Assembly: GCA_035308965.1 (NCBI GenBank)
Contig: DATGFN010000021.1
Coordinates: 124,001 to 188,000, forward strand
Length of the DNA stretch: 64,000 nucleotides
Source: DASYXZ01 sp035308965
GTDB lineage: Bacteria > Acidobacteriota > Terriglobia > UBA7540
Direction: 5' to 3'
The notes under the pieces: generated by a model
The model's database searches: none
Seen by the model: the letters and a program-made list of their open reading frames with translations, nothing else
What the model was told of the DNA's origin: nothing
Made by a program: the position numbers and the translations under genes
Part shown: positions 51,432-59,459 of the stretch, in pieces
How positions within the stretch are numbered: position 1 is the first letter of the stretch
How the letters are laid out: the number at the start of each line of letters is the position of its first letter

Positions 51432-51541
51432 GGGCCAGAAGCTCAATTGGTAGAGGTCGCCCGCCATTAAGATCGGCGGACTTTCAGCTGCGCGACACTC
51501 TTAATCAGTAGGTTCAGGGTTCGATGCCCCCACGGCTCACC
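51432..51541 (+). pseudogene. Decayed tRNA-Lys copy with a 41-nt nested-hairpin insertion
   Basis: The D arm and 3' half (ACTCTTAATCAGTAGG, GGGTTCGATGCCCCCACGGC) match the intact gene. Between them, at the same point as in the upstream decayed copy, lies a 41-nt insertion that begins GTCGC and ends GCGAC (51456-51496), with an inner stem CCGCC/GGCGG. The acceptor stem is broken (GGGCCAG against ACGGCTC) and the CCA is CCG. Confidence 0.75.
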
Positions 51542-51551
51542 GTCATAGAAT

Positions 51552-51806
51552 ATGTTTCAAGTTTACCTCCTGCGCAGCCGGTCCTCCGGACGGTCTTGCA
51601 TCGGCTCTACGAGCGATTTGAATCGCGCCTACGCAATCCTCAAGCCAGTGCATAACGCGCCATCCCCGTGTGAAGCGAGCCGAGCTTATGGGCAACATAA
51701 ATTCGAACTGCATGATTTCACTCTCGCGCTAACATCCTCTCAAGCCATAGGAGCCAAATTGGGTTCGCGTTTTGGACTGTGCCCGCGAGTAGTTTTTACC
51801 TCTTAA
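51552..51806 (+). pseudogene. Decayed GIY-YIG copy
   Basis: Begins MFQVYLLRSRSSGRSCIGSTSDLNR, closely matching the intact neighbour (MFHVYVLRSRLSGRSYVGSTSDLNR). The YIG Tyr is now Cys, and after about residue 25 the frame runs into unrelated sequence, losing MQRERYLKTGKG. It lies 10 bp after the decayed tRNA copy, the same spacing as the intact pair. Likely a pseudogene formed by tandem duplication. Confidence 0.75.
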
Positions 51807-51962
51807 TTGAATTTGGGTTTCACCCGAGAGTGGCAAATAATACCGGGCTGACGCGATAACTTGATGAATCTCTTAGGATTACGAGCTATGATGAGCTGGA
51901 GGCCAACTTGCATATTTGAATGTTGAAGATGCAGTAGGCCGTTGAGTGGAGATGAGTCTCAG

Positions 51963-54900
51963 ATGACTATCGCACGAAGTTCGAGGAAAATTTCCAAAGC
52001 CCGGGCCGGAAAAAAGAGAAAGCATGAAAAACAAATTAAGAAGGCGTTCCACTCGTTCACAGTCGTCGGGATTGGAGCATCAGCCGGCGGCCTGGATGCC
52101 TTTGAGCGTCTACTGAAGCATCTGCCCAGCAATCTCGGAATGGCTTACGTACTGGTGCAGCACCTCGATCCGACTCACCGCAGCCACCTCACTGAAATCC
52201 TGTCCCGCGCCACCCGCATGGCTGTTGCGGAAGTGGAAGACGGCATGCGTGTCCTGCCCAACAGGGTCTATATCATTCCGCCCAACACCACCATGACGCT
52301 CCGCCACGGAGTTCTGGAGTTGGTTCCGCGGCAGGACTCATTTGGTGCGCACTTGCCTATTGATTTCTTCCTTCGCTCCCTTGCCAACGCCCAGAAACAC
52401 AAGGCCGTGGGAATAATTCTTTCCGGCACGGCGTCGGACGGCGCAGCAGGAATGAAAGCAATTAAAGTCGCGGGCGGTGTCACCTTCGCTCAGGATCTCG
52501 ATTCGGCAAGGTATGGGGGGATGCCTCAGAGTTCCATAAGCGCAGGAGTGGTGGATTTTGTTCTTCCTCCCGAGGGGATCGCCGATGAATTGAAGAAGAT
52601 GGGCAGTCATCCTTATTTCCGGCCCAAACCCGGAAAGAAAACGGGGATGGTTCCACTCGAACTGGAAGAAGACGGCAATTATCGCGCCATCCTGAACAAC
52701 CTGCGAAGGTTGTTTGGGGTTGATTTCATCCACTACAAACAGTCCACCATCCAGCGGCGTATTCGCCGCCGCATGGCACTGAATTCAGTCGCCACCCTGC
52801 GGGAGTATGCAAGCTATCTTGAGGCCGATCACAGGGAGGCTGAATCGCTCTACAAAGACATGTTTGTAAATGTCAGCGGATTTTTCAGGGAACCGGAGGC
52901 ATTCAAACGGCTGCAGCGTTTGGTGTTCCCGAAACTGTTTAAGAAGAAACCTGGTGACTTACCCATCCGGGTTTGGGTACCAGGCTGTTCCACCGGTGAA
53001 GAGGCTTATTCCCTCGGTATTTCGCTGCTGGAATTCATGAGGGAACGAGCGGGTTCAGTTCAGATTCAGGTCTTTGCAACCGACATCAGCGACGACGCCA
53101 TTGAAAAGGCGCGGAGAGGCCGCTATCTGAATGATGTGAGCACGGAGATTGAACCCAGGCGTTTGCAGCGGTGGTTCACAAAGACGGAGGATGGATATCA
53201 AATCAACAAGGCCGTCCGCGACCTAGTCATTTTTGCCAAACACGATGCGACCAAAGATCCCCCATTCTCCCGTTTGGACCTTGTGAGTTGCAGGAACCTG
53301 TTGATCTATCTGGGGCCGGAGTTACAGCAAAAGCTCATCCCGTTATTCCACTACGCTCTCAAGCCCGATGGTTATCTTTTCCTCGGCGTGGCCGAGTCAG
53401 TGGGTTCATTTCAGAACCTGTTCAACTCGATCGACAAAAAGTACAAGATTTTTGTTAAGAAGCCGTTTTCGGTCCGCCCCCGAATCGAGTTTGGCGGCGA
53501 GCATCTGACGTTGCAAGCAGCCGTCCAGAGGGAATCAAAACTCCCCGAGCGGCTTCCGGCTTCCGCCGAAGCGCTCAAGGAAGCCGCCGACTTGATGGTT
53601 CTTAACGAGTACGCTCCGCCTTCCGTGCTGGTAAATGAAGAAGCGGATATCCTTCAGTTCCGGGGCCGCACTGGCGCCTACCTTGAGCCGGCTACGGGCA
53701 ACGCAACTCTGAACCTGCTGAAGATGGCTCGCGAAGGGCTGCTTCCCGATCTCCACGTCGCGCTCGACGAGGCCCGGAGAAAGAACTCGTTTGTCCGGCG
53801 GGAAGGAGTGGAGTTTGATCAAAACGGAGAATCGAAAACCTTGAATCTATTCGTTACCCCGGTCAATACTCCGCTCACACAACAGAGATGCTTCCTTGTC
53901 ATGTTCCAGGAACACGCGGAGCGGGCTGCCTCGCGGGCGCGCAAGGGGGAAATGCGAAAGAAGAAGGCGCCGCACGGGGTGGTGAGTTCTGATAAGTTTC
54001 TCAAGCTCAAGCAGGAGCAACTGGCTACCAAGGCCTACCTGGAATCCGTCATCGCCAGGCAGGATGCCTCGAATGAGGAGCTGCGGTCCCTCAATGAAGA
54101 GATCATGTCGAGCAATGAAGAGTTGCAGAGCACCAGCGAAGAGCTGGAGACCGCCAACGAGGAATTGCAATCAGCCAACGAAGAACTGACCACGCTGAAT
54201 GAAGAGCTGCATAATCGCAACCTGGAATTGGGCCGGGCCAATAATGATATTTTGAACATCCTGACCAGCATGAATTTAAGTTTGGTGATTGTCGATCCGG
54301 AATTGCGCATTCGGCGGTTTACTCCCACCGCCCAAACCTTGTTCAACCTGCTCCCCACCGACATCGGCCGGCTCATCACGGACTTCAGCTTTAAGATGCT
54401 GCCTCTGCCTCACCTCACCGAATATATTCGGGATGCCATCGCCGGAAACACCCCCAAACCGGAAGACGTGAGGGATGAAACGGGCCATTGGTTCACCTTG
54501 CAAGTCCGGCCCTACACCACGTCGGACAAGGAAATCGACGGCGCAGTCGTCGCGCTGATCGACATCCATGCCCGGGTGACGCGCGAGGCGCAGATGAAGC
54601 AAACTTCGGCGGAATTGCAACACCAGACCGAGGAGCGCCAGGAAGCGCAAGACCAATTGCGGGGCGTCCATCAGCGTTTGCAGGATTCGGCAGTCTCCAA
54701 GGAACGTGACGCCATGGCGCGCGAAATGCACGATGGTCTCGGGCAGGTTTTGGCGGGCGTCGCCGTACAACTGGAGGCGGCCGACGGCTTACTTTCTCCC
54801 CAGCAGGATGCCCTGCGGAAACACCTCGCCTCGGCCCGCGGCCTGGCGCGCGAAGGTCTCGAAGATGTGCGAAGGACAGCATGGGCCTGGCACACTCCGG

Positions 54901-55313
54901 GCCCCCTTGAAGAAGGTCAGTTGTCCGATGCCATCGAGCGCATCGGTCACAGACTGTTTGACTCCACACCGATCAAATTTCATTTTCACGCGCAGGGGGA
55001 TCCTCACAATTTTTCCCTCCCCATTGCAAACAATCTTCTGAAACTTGCCCAGGAGGCGATGGTAAATGTCTTGCGTCACTCGAAATCCACTGAGGTCCGC
55101 GTGCGGCTGATGATTAAGAACGGGGAGGCCCGGCTTGAAGTGTCCGATCAGGGTCAGGGATTTGATTTAAAGGCCTCCCGCACCGGGTACGGTTTTGGGT
55201 TAATCAGCATGCAGGAACGGGCGGAATCCATCGGCGCCAGGTTTGAAGTAACATCGATGCCCGGCCAGGGAACCAGGGTTGAAGTGGTTGTGCCGTTCGA
55301 AAAGAAGAAGTGA
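51963..55313 (+). CDS. CheB-CheR-PAS-histidine kinase fusion protein
   Basis: An 1116-aa hybrid from ATG 51963 (a TTG lies seven codons upstream). CheB methylesterase (~30-220) has catalytic Ser40, His67 and Asp159 in GTASDGAAG; no receiver domain precedes it. CheR methyltransferase (~235-495) includes PGCSTGEEAYS. A PAS-like region follows. A Glu-rich coiled coil of repeated EELxxxNEEL units (~685-755) leads to a second PAS domain. The HisKA_3 dimerisation helix has phosphorylatable His923 in REMHDGLGQ, then HATPase_c (SDQGQGFD, GFGLISMQERAE). The NarL-type regulator gene starts 6 bp downstream and is the probable partner. Confidence 0.92.
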   Translation: MTIARSSRKISKARAGKKRKHEKQIKKAFHSFTVVGIGASAGGLDAFERLLKHLPSNLGMAYVLVQHLDPTHRSHLTEILSRATRMAVAEVEDGMRVLPNRVYIIPPNTTMTLRHGVLELVPRQDSFGAHLPIDFFLRSLANAQKHKAVGIILSGTASDGAAGMKAIKVAGGVTFAQDLDSARYGGMPQSSISAGVVDFVLPPEGIADELKKMGSHPYFRPKPGKKTGMVPLELEEDGNYRAILNNLRRLFGVDFIHYKQSTIQRRIRRRMALNSVATLREYASYLEADHREAESLYKDMFVNVSGFFREPEAFKRLQRLVFPKLFKKKPGDLPIRVWVPGCSTGEEAYSLGISLLEFMRERAGSVQIQVFATDISDDAIEKARRGRYLNDVSTEIEPRRLQRWFTKTEDGYQINKAVRDLVIFAKHDATKDPPFSRLDLVSCRNLLIYLGPELQQKLIPLFHYALKPDGYLFLGVAESVGSFQNLFNSIDKKYKIFVKKPFSVRPRIEFGGEHLTLQAAVQRESKLPERLPASAEALKEAADLMVLNEYAPPSVLVNEEADILQFRGRTGAYLEPATGNATLNLLKMAREGLLPDLHVALDEARRKNSFVRREGVEFDQNGESKTLNLFVTPVNTPLTQQRCFLVMFQEHAERAASRARKGEMRKKKAPHGVVSSDKFLKLKQEQLATKAYLESVIARQDASNEELRSLNEEIMSSNEELQSTSEELETANEELQSANEELTTLNEELHNRNLELGRANNDILNILTSMNLSLVIVDPELRIRRFTPTAQTLFNLLPTDIGRLITDFSFKMLPLPHLTEYIRDAIAGNTPKPEDVRDETGHWFTLQVRPYTTSDKEIDGAVVALIDIHARVTREAQMKQTSAELQHQTEERQEAQDQLRGVHQRLQDSAVSKERDAMAREMHDGLGQVLAGVAVQLEAADGLLSPQQDALRKHLASARGLAREGLEDVRRTAWAWHTPGPLEEGQLSDAIERIGHRLFDSTPIKFHFHAQGDPHNFSLPIANNLLKLAQEAMVNVLRHSKSTEVRVRLMIKNGEARLEVSDQGQGFDLKASRTGYGFGLISMQERAESIGARFEVTSMPGQGTRVEVVVPFEKKK

Positions 55314-55319
55314 GGTCAT

Positions 55320-55982
55320 GTGAAGCCCCAACGAAAAATTCGTTTGCTCATTGCCGACGATCATCCCGTCGTGCGCGAGGGGCTGGTTTCCATTCTTAAC
55401 CGCGACAAGGGTATGGATGTTGTAGCTACGGCCGCAGACGGCCAGACCGCGGTTGAAGAGTTTAGGAGATGCAAGCCGGACGTCATCATGGTAGACCTCC
55501 GCATGCCGGTGATGGATGGTGTGCAGGCGACTCAGGAAATCCTGAAAATCAATCCGCACGCGCATGTGATCATCCTCACGACCTACGATGATAACGAAGA
55601 CATCTACCGGACCTTGAGCGCCGGCGCCAAAGCCTACCTGCTTAAAGACGTCCCCAGGGATGTATTGCTGAATTCCATCCGTGCCGTTTACAGAGGCGAA
55701 ACAATTGTCGGGCCCCGAATAACGGCCAAGCTGGTAACTCGCATCCATCATCCCGAATTAAGTTCGCGCGAACTCGATGTTTTGCGCGCCATGGCAAAGG
55801 GTTTGGCCAATAAGGAAATCGGAGCGGCCCTGGGTATCACCGAAGGCACGGTGAAAAGCCACGTAAACCACGTCTTAAAAAAGCTGGGGACAGACAATCG
55901 CACCGCAGCCACACAGGTGGCCTATGAAAGAGGCCTCCTGATCCATGAACAAATGTCCCGCTTTCCCCTCAACGCCAAATAG
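55320..55982 (+). CDS. NarL/LuxR-family response regulator
   Basis: A 220-aa two-domain regulator. The receiver (1-125) keeps acidic residues at ~13/14, the phosphoacceptor Asp59 in IMVDLRMP and Lys109 in YLLKDV. The LuxR-type HTH (~155-210) is LSSRELDVLRAMAKGLANKEIGAALGITEGTVKSHVNHVLKKL. It starts at GTG 55320, 6 bp after the hybrid kinase stop, so the pair is coupled. HisKA_3 kinases typically phosphorylate NarL-type regulators, matching this arrangement. Target genes unknown. Confidence 0.93.
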   Translation: MKPQRKIRLLIADDHPVVREGLVSILNRDKGMDVVATAADGQTAVEEFRRCKPDVIMVDLRMPVMDGVQATQEILKINPHAHVIILTTYDDNEDIYRTLSAGAKAYLLKDVPRDVLLNSIRAVYRGETIVGPRITAKLVTRIHHPELSSRELDVLRAMAKGLANKEIGAALGITEGTVKSHVNHVLKKLGTDNRTAATQVAYERGLLIHEQMSRFPLNAK

Positions 55983-56316
55983 ATTTCCTTCCACCTCTTT
56001 GCGGCAACCTCTATAAGACTGAATTGAATCAATTCCCAGCTGGAGCTCTCTGGTTGCAGGCGCCGTCATCAGTCAAACGTGCTCATGCGGCAATCGCTTT
56101 GTAGTTTCTTAGACCTGGTATTACAAAATCTCTTGATGCAGGCCGGGAACTTCGTCCCGGTCAATTTCAATTTGAGCAAGTTCTAGAGAATTTAGGTCGT
56201 GTCCTGATTTGCATCGCCATGAGGGCGCTGTGGGAACGATCCTCCGTTCGCAAGGGCGGACGGAGGATCGAGGTTGGATCTTCAAATATCAGCGTTGTGA
56301 GTTGTTGAGCATGCCA
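55983..56316. repeat. Spacer with a CGATCCTCCGT hairpin and a relative of repeat family A
   Basis: TTTAGGTCGTGTCCTGATTTGCATCGCC at 56191-56218 (here given in parts: GTGTCCTGATTTGCATCGCC) matches the head of repeat family A. It leads into CGATCCTCCGT (56237-56247) pairing perfectly with ACGGAGGATCG (56260-56270). The hairpin differs from the family A core, so this is a diverged or chimeric member. It lies between the response regulator and PEP-CTERM genes, which converge. No gene seen. Confidence 0.6.
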
Positions 56317-57060
56317 CTACGGTTTGCGAAGCCTGCGCCGCAGGAATCCGGCAAAACCAAACAAGCCTGTGCCAAATAGCGCCAGCGTGCCAGGCTCCGG
56401 GACGCTGGATACGGGGGCAGTCAGCGTGGGGTCGGGGACAATCTGCGTATCGCCGTCACTGCCAAATAAAGGCCCGTCCAGGCTCGCGTTGGTCATCGAC
56501 ATGCCGGGACCATGGATCACGCCCTCTAAAGCGAGGTCGTGATGACTGGAAGAGTTGTTATTGAGGTTTACATGATCATCGCTACTGCTGACATTCGAAT
56601 GGGACTGGCCGTTTGCACGCCCATTAAGGGAGCCTTCGCCTCCCAGGTTAACGTTGCCGAGCGAGGTGCCAAACTCGAACACAACGCTATCGTGGGCCGG
56701 AACCCCATTAAGGGTCAGCATTATTCCGCCGGTTTCGCTATAAGAATTAATTCTGAATACAAGATTAGAGCGGCCGCCGCTCGTAAATAATGACGTTCCA
56801 CTAGGCGCGTGGATTTTTTGGCTACCACTATTATTTTCCAGCGGGGTTTCTGTAAGCCCTTCCAGGGCCGTTGAAAGGCTGTCGGCCGGGTTGACCTCGC
56901 TCGCTATGTTGCTGGTGACGTTCGTAATTTGTAGATTGTGGCCTCCCGTTCCTCTATATAAGATGACGTAATTTGTCCCCACACCCAAATGAAAAGAATC
57001 AGCTCTGCCCACCAGGGGAAGAGCGAAGAGGACAACTGCCAATGAAATTAGAAACCGCAT
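56317..57060 (-). CDS. PEP-CTERM-anchored exported protein
   Basis: A 247-aa exported protein. Signal peptide FLISLAVVLFALPLVGRADS at the start, Ser/Asn/Gly-rich body with repeated SGGRSNLVF- and VNLGG-like strands, and a C-terminal PEP-CTERM sorting signal: VPEPGTLALFGTGLFGFAGFL then a basic tail RRRLRKP. Exosortase (EpsH) would recognise and process it, often linked with exopolysaccharide. No exosortase gene is in the window. The ATG at 57060 is used; a TTG lies four codons upstream. Confidence 0.9.
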   Translation of the reverse strand: MRFLISLAVVLFALPLVGRADSFHLGVGTNYVILYRGTGGHNLQITNVTSNIASEVNPADSLSTALEGLTETPLENNSGSQKIHAPSGTSLFTSGGRSNLVFRINSYSETGGIMLTLNGVPAHDSVVFEFGTSLGNVNLGGEGSLNGRANGQSHSNVSSSDDHVNLNNNSSSHHDLALEGVIHGPGMSMTNASLDGPLFGSDGDTQIVPDPTLTAPVSSVPEPGTLALFGTGLFGFAGFLRRRLRKP

Positions 57061-57072
57061 TCTCACCTTCAA

Positions 57073-57436
57073 CCTCCTCTTCTTAAAATAAGTAAAGCCA
57101 ACCTAAACCTGCAATCTTCGTGCCAATTTCGCAGAGGCGCTCAGGTCCAGAACATTTTGATAAACAATAGGTTCAAGAATGAGCCTGCGCGGAGAGTATT
57201 TCTGGGTTCGCCCAAGATTCCAAAGAATTACCATTATTGTTATTCAAAATTCACACTTCGCCATTCGCTGCGGACCGAATCAAATGCTGCCCGCAGCCGC
57301 CTATATCTAAAGTTAGATTACCTCATACAACTTAATCCGCTCGATACTAAGCACTTTCCCCGATTGAATACCTTAGGCCCTCAGTTTAATTTGGAGACTC
57401 AACAGTACAAGGGTAACCAAACAGTTGGAGCGTGTG
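57073..57436. other. Spacer, AT-richer, no gene seen
   Basis: Divergent region between the PEP-CTERM and small-protein genes. It is AT-richer than most of the window and presumably holds promoters in both directions; no convincing boxes, repeats or RNA gene were recognised. Confidence 0.4.
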
Positions 57437-57682
57437 ATGACTCGATTGGTGCTTGAAGCAACGGAACCCTTGTCTCGATTGGACGTTAAAGATTGGCTGT
57501 ACAAAATTGGTTGCATCGCCTACGAAGTGAAACCGATCCCCGACGATCCTCCTTCGAACGGAAAGAACCAGCGATTCCAAATTGTCACCAGCGATGTAGC
57601 GGCACAGCGCGCGATCTCCCTGCCCCCCGGGCAGGAAATCAGCCGTGTCGCAATCGTCATTCGGCCGGAAGCGCCAAATTAG
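57437..57682 (+). CDS. Small hypothetical protein, first of a small-gene cluster
   Basis: An 81-aa soluble protein (MTRLVLEATEPLSRLDVKDWLYKIGCIAY, GQEISRVAIVIRPEAP). A TTG four codons upstream is an alternative start. No family recognised. It is followed by a GTAGGG hairpin, then four further small genes on the same strand up to the terminator at 59381. Composition is coding-like (codon periodicity by eye). Moderate confidence. Confidence 0.55.
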   Translation: MTRLVLEATEPLSRLDVKDWLYKIGCIAYEVKPIPDDPPSNGKNQRFQIVTSDVAAQRAISLPPGQEISRVAIVIRPEAPN

Positions 57683-57692
57683 AAAATTCACA

Positions 57693-57711
57693 GGTAGGGC
57701 GTGCCCCTACC
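57693..57711. repeat. GTAGGG-type hairpin after a stop codon
   Basis: GGTAGGG and CCCTACC form a 7-bp stem with a 5-nt loop, 11 bp after the upstream stop, resembling the hairpins at 15459 and 39155. Confidence 0.55.
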
Positions 57712-57727
57712 TCGTTGGAAAACGGAA

Positions 57728-57967
57728 ATGAACTTGACTGATACTCAATGCGCGACGCAGGACGCATTGAATCTGATCGAAAAGCTCCGGCGGAATTGCA
57801 CGGACTTGACAGCGTGGGGCCATCTTTACCGCGCCCAACGCTATTTGATCTGCCGGGAAACCTTCAAGACTGATGTGGCAGGACAGAAGAACTCGTATTC
57901 GGAAGTTGTCTCAGAAGAAGTCCATTCTTTTTTAACGTCCAGGAGGAAACTATGGAAGGCACTGTGA
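57728..57967 (+). CDS. Small hypothetical protein overlapping the cold-shock gene
   Basis: A 79-aa soluble protein (MNLTDTQCATQDALNLIEKLRRN, YRAQRYLICRETFKTDV). It overlaps the cold-shock gene by 16 bp, which is compatible with translational coupling. No family is recognised and the start lacks a strong ribosome binding site, so it may not be translated. Confidence 0.45.
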   Translation: MNLTDTQCATQDALNLIEKLRRNCTDLTAWGHLYRAQRYLICRETFKTDVAGQKNSYSEVVSEEVHSFLTSRRKLWKAL

Positions 57968-58149
57968 AGAAACTGGTCCGTGATCGAGGGTTCGGGTTCA
58001 TAAAATGTCATGACGGCGTGGAGGTTTTCTTCCATCGCACCGCTCTGCAAAATTTGAACTTCGATACTCTCAAAGAAGGCGAAAGTGTCAGGTTTGAAGT
58101 ACAGCAAGGGGATAAAGGCGCCAGAGCTATCGGCGTTCGAGCCAGCTAA
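57952..58149 (+). CDS. Cold-shock-domain protein
   Basis: A 65-aa CSD protein. RNP1 is RGFGFIK and RNP2 VFFHRT, both intact, in EGTVKKLVRDRGFGFIK and DGVEVFFHRTAL. It binds single-stranded RNA or DNA and melts secondary structure. AGGAGG lies six bases before the ATG. Part of a cluster of small genes that end at a strong terminator. Confidence 0.93.
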   Translation: MEGTVKKLVRDRGFGFIKCHDGVEVFFHRTALQNLNFDTLKEGESVRFEVQQGDKGARAIGVRAS

Positions 58150-58318
58150 GAAACTGCTGGTCAGCCGCTATTTGCCCGAGGCTCGAAAAGCCCCGCGACA
58201 CCCGGCGAATTCAAGGGGCAGGCCCCGGCAGGTGTCTGCTCTGGTTTCCGCAGGTCAGGGGCGCCCGGGTGGCACGTCGGACTCCGTCGCAACACGTGTC
58301 GATGATGGAGATGAAAAT

Positions 58319-58723
58319 ATGGTCGCGCTTAGAATTTCCGCCCATTTAAAACCAAGAAGCTTTTCCGAGTTTGCATTTGTTCTGGAACAGGAGATTCACC
58401 CCTCGCTTAAAAAAATAAAGGGATTTCGCGGGCATATTGTATTCGTCCTGCTCGGAGCAAGCCAGGCGGTAGCCATCAGTTTGTGGAACGAGAAAGAAAA
58501 TGACCGCGCCCGGAAAGAGGCCACCTCCAAAGTGGTGCCCACCCTCGGGAAACTGGCCCAGGGCGCTCCCAAGATTAAGGCTTGCGAATTCCTAGACCGG
58601 GCCAGAGTGAACCCCGATTTGCTGCAATTGATGGCAGGACTGGCGGCAGTGAACGGTCAACTTCAGATTTTTGAGGTTTCAAGATTTGTCTTTCAGCATT
58701 TCACCATGGAGTCTTTGGTCTGA
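58319..58723 (+). CDS. Small protein with possible ABM-type alpha-beta barrel
   Basis: A 134-aa protein, ATG 58319 with GGAG at a good distance; the open frame upstream overlaps the cold-shock gene and has no conserved sequence. MVALRISAHLKPRSFSEFAF, GFRGHIVFVL and AVAISLWNEKENDRAR follow the order of antibiotic-biosynthesis-monooxygenase-like dimeric barrels. The C-terminal part is unrecognised. Function unknown; family call tentative. Confidence 0.6.
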   Translation: MVALRISAHLKPRSFSEFAFVLEQEIHPSLKKIKGFRGHIVFVLLGASQAVAISLWNEKENDRARKEATSKVVPTLGKLAQGAPKIKACEFLDRARVNPDLLQLMAGLAAVNGQLQIFEVSRFVFQHFTMESLV

Positions 58724-58834
58724 AAGTTAGTGGCCGCCCCCCCCGCGGGCCAAATGAAGAATTGCGTCTCATACGACCTATGTTAACCAGGATGGAAAGC
58801 AATCATGGAAGTTCGCGGGAGAAAGGAGTTTCAA

Positions 58835-59248
58835 ATGAGCGATCGCATCTTTGCAATTTTGATCCACGACCAACCCGGTCCATTGGATTCGTTGAAACTG
58901 GTCTTGAGGGATTTATCGGTCGAGACCTTCAGCGTTACGAGCTTGGAAGAAGCCAGGCGGCTTATTCCGCAAACCAGCCCGCACATTCTCTTCACAGCCA
59001 CTTCGGTTGCCGATGGATCGTGGACGGATGTTATCTACTTGGCCGAGCAAGCCGATATACCGCTCAATGTCATCGTCGTGTCGGCGAACAAAGATATTAA
59101 GCTTTACATCACAGCCCTGGAGCGCGGCGCGTATGACTTTGTGCTGCCCCCCTTCGAGCCTCTGGCGCTGGATATTGTGGTGCGATCGGCGGGTGAGAAT
59201 GTGCGTCATCGCCGACGAGCTCTCGCCCGTCTGGCCGTTGCTTCGTGA
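58835..59248 (+). CDS. Degenerate response-regulator receiver protein
   Basis: A 137-aa receiver-like fold, ATG 58835 with AAGGAG upstream. Strand order and helices (IFAILIHDQPGPLDSLKLVL, HILFTATSVADGSW, VIVVSANKD, YITALERGAYDFVLPPFEPL) match a CheY-like domain. The phosphoacceptor Asp is replaced in ILFTATS (about residues 54-55), and the usual Lys before PF is Pro105. Asp12 remains. It probably cannot be phosphorylated in the normal way. Last gene before the terminator. Confidence 0.8.
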   Translation: MSDRIFAILIHDQPGPLDSLKLVLRDLSVETFSVTSLEEARRLIPQTSPHILFTATSVADGSWTDVIYLAEQADIPLNVIVVSANKDIKLYITALERGAYDFVLPPFEPLALDIVVRSAGENVRHRRRALARLAVAS

Positions 59249-59380
59249 GTTGGATCAGGTCCTCCATCTCAATCTTGGGACGCGATCGAGGCATCTGCGA
59301 ACACCGGCACGGGGCCTCTCCCTTTGAAACAAGCTTCAAGCCCGCAGTGGCTTAATGGAAACCCTGCCACACCCAGACGC

Positions 59381-59417
59381 GCAGGGCCGCTTATTGGCCC
59401 TGCCCCCTCCTTTTTTT
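59381..59417 (+). terminator. Rho-independent terminator of the small-gene cluster
   Basis: GCAGGGCC and GGCCCTGC form a perfect 8-bp stem with a 7-nt loop; after CCCCTCC a run of seven T follows. It is 130 bp downstream of the receiver gene and in the correct orientation for it. Confidence 0.85.
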
Positions 59418-59459
59418 CGGAACCGGCCAGATTGATTTCTTGCAGTTGAGGCCGGAGCC

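Noticed and set aside
57157..57456. Possible 99-aa gene upstream of the small-gene cluster
   Set aside because: No ribosome binding site, AT-rich low-coding composition and overlap with the next start.
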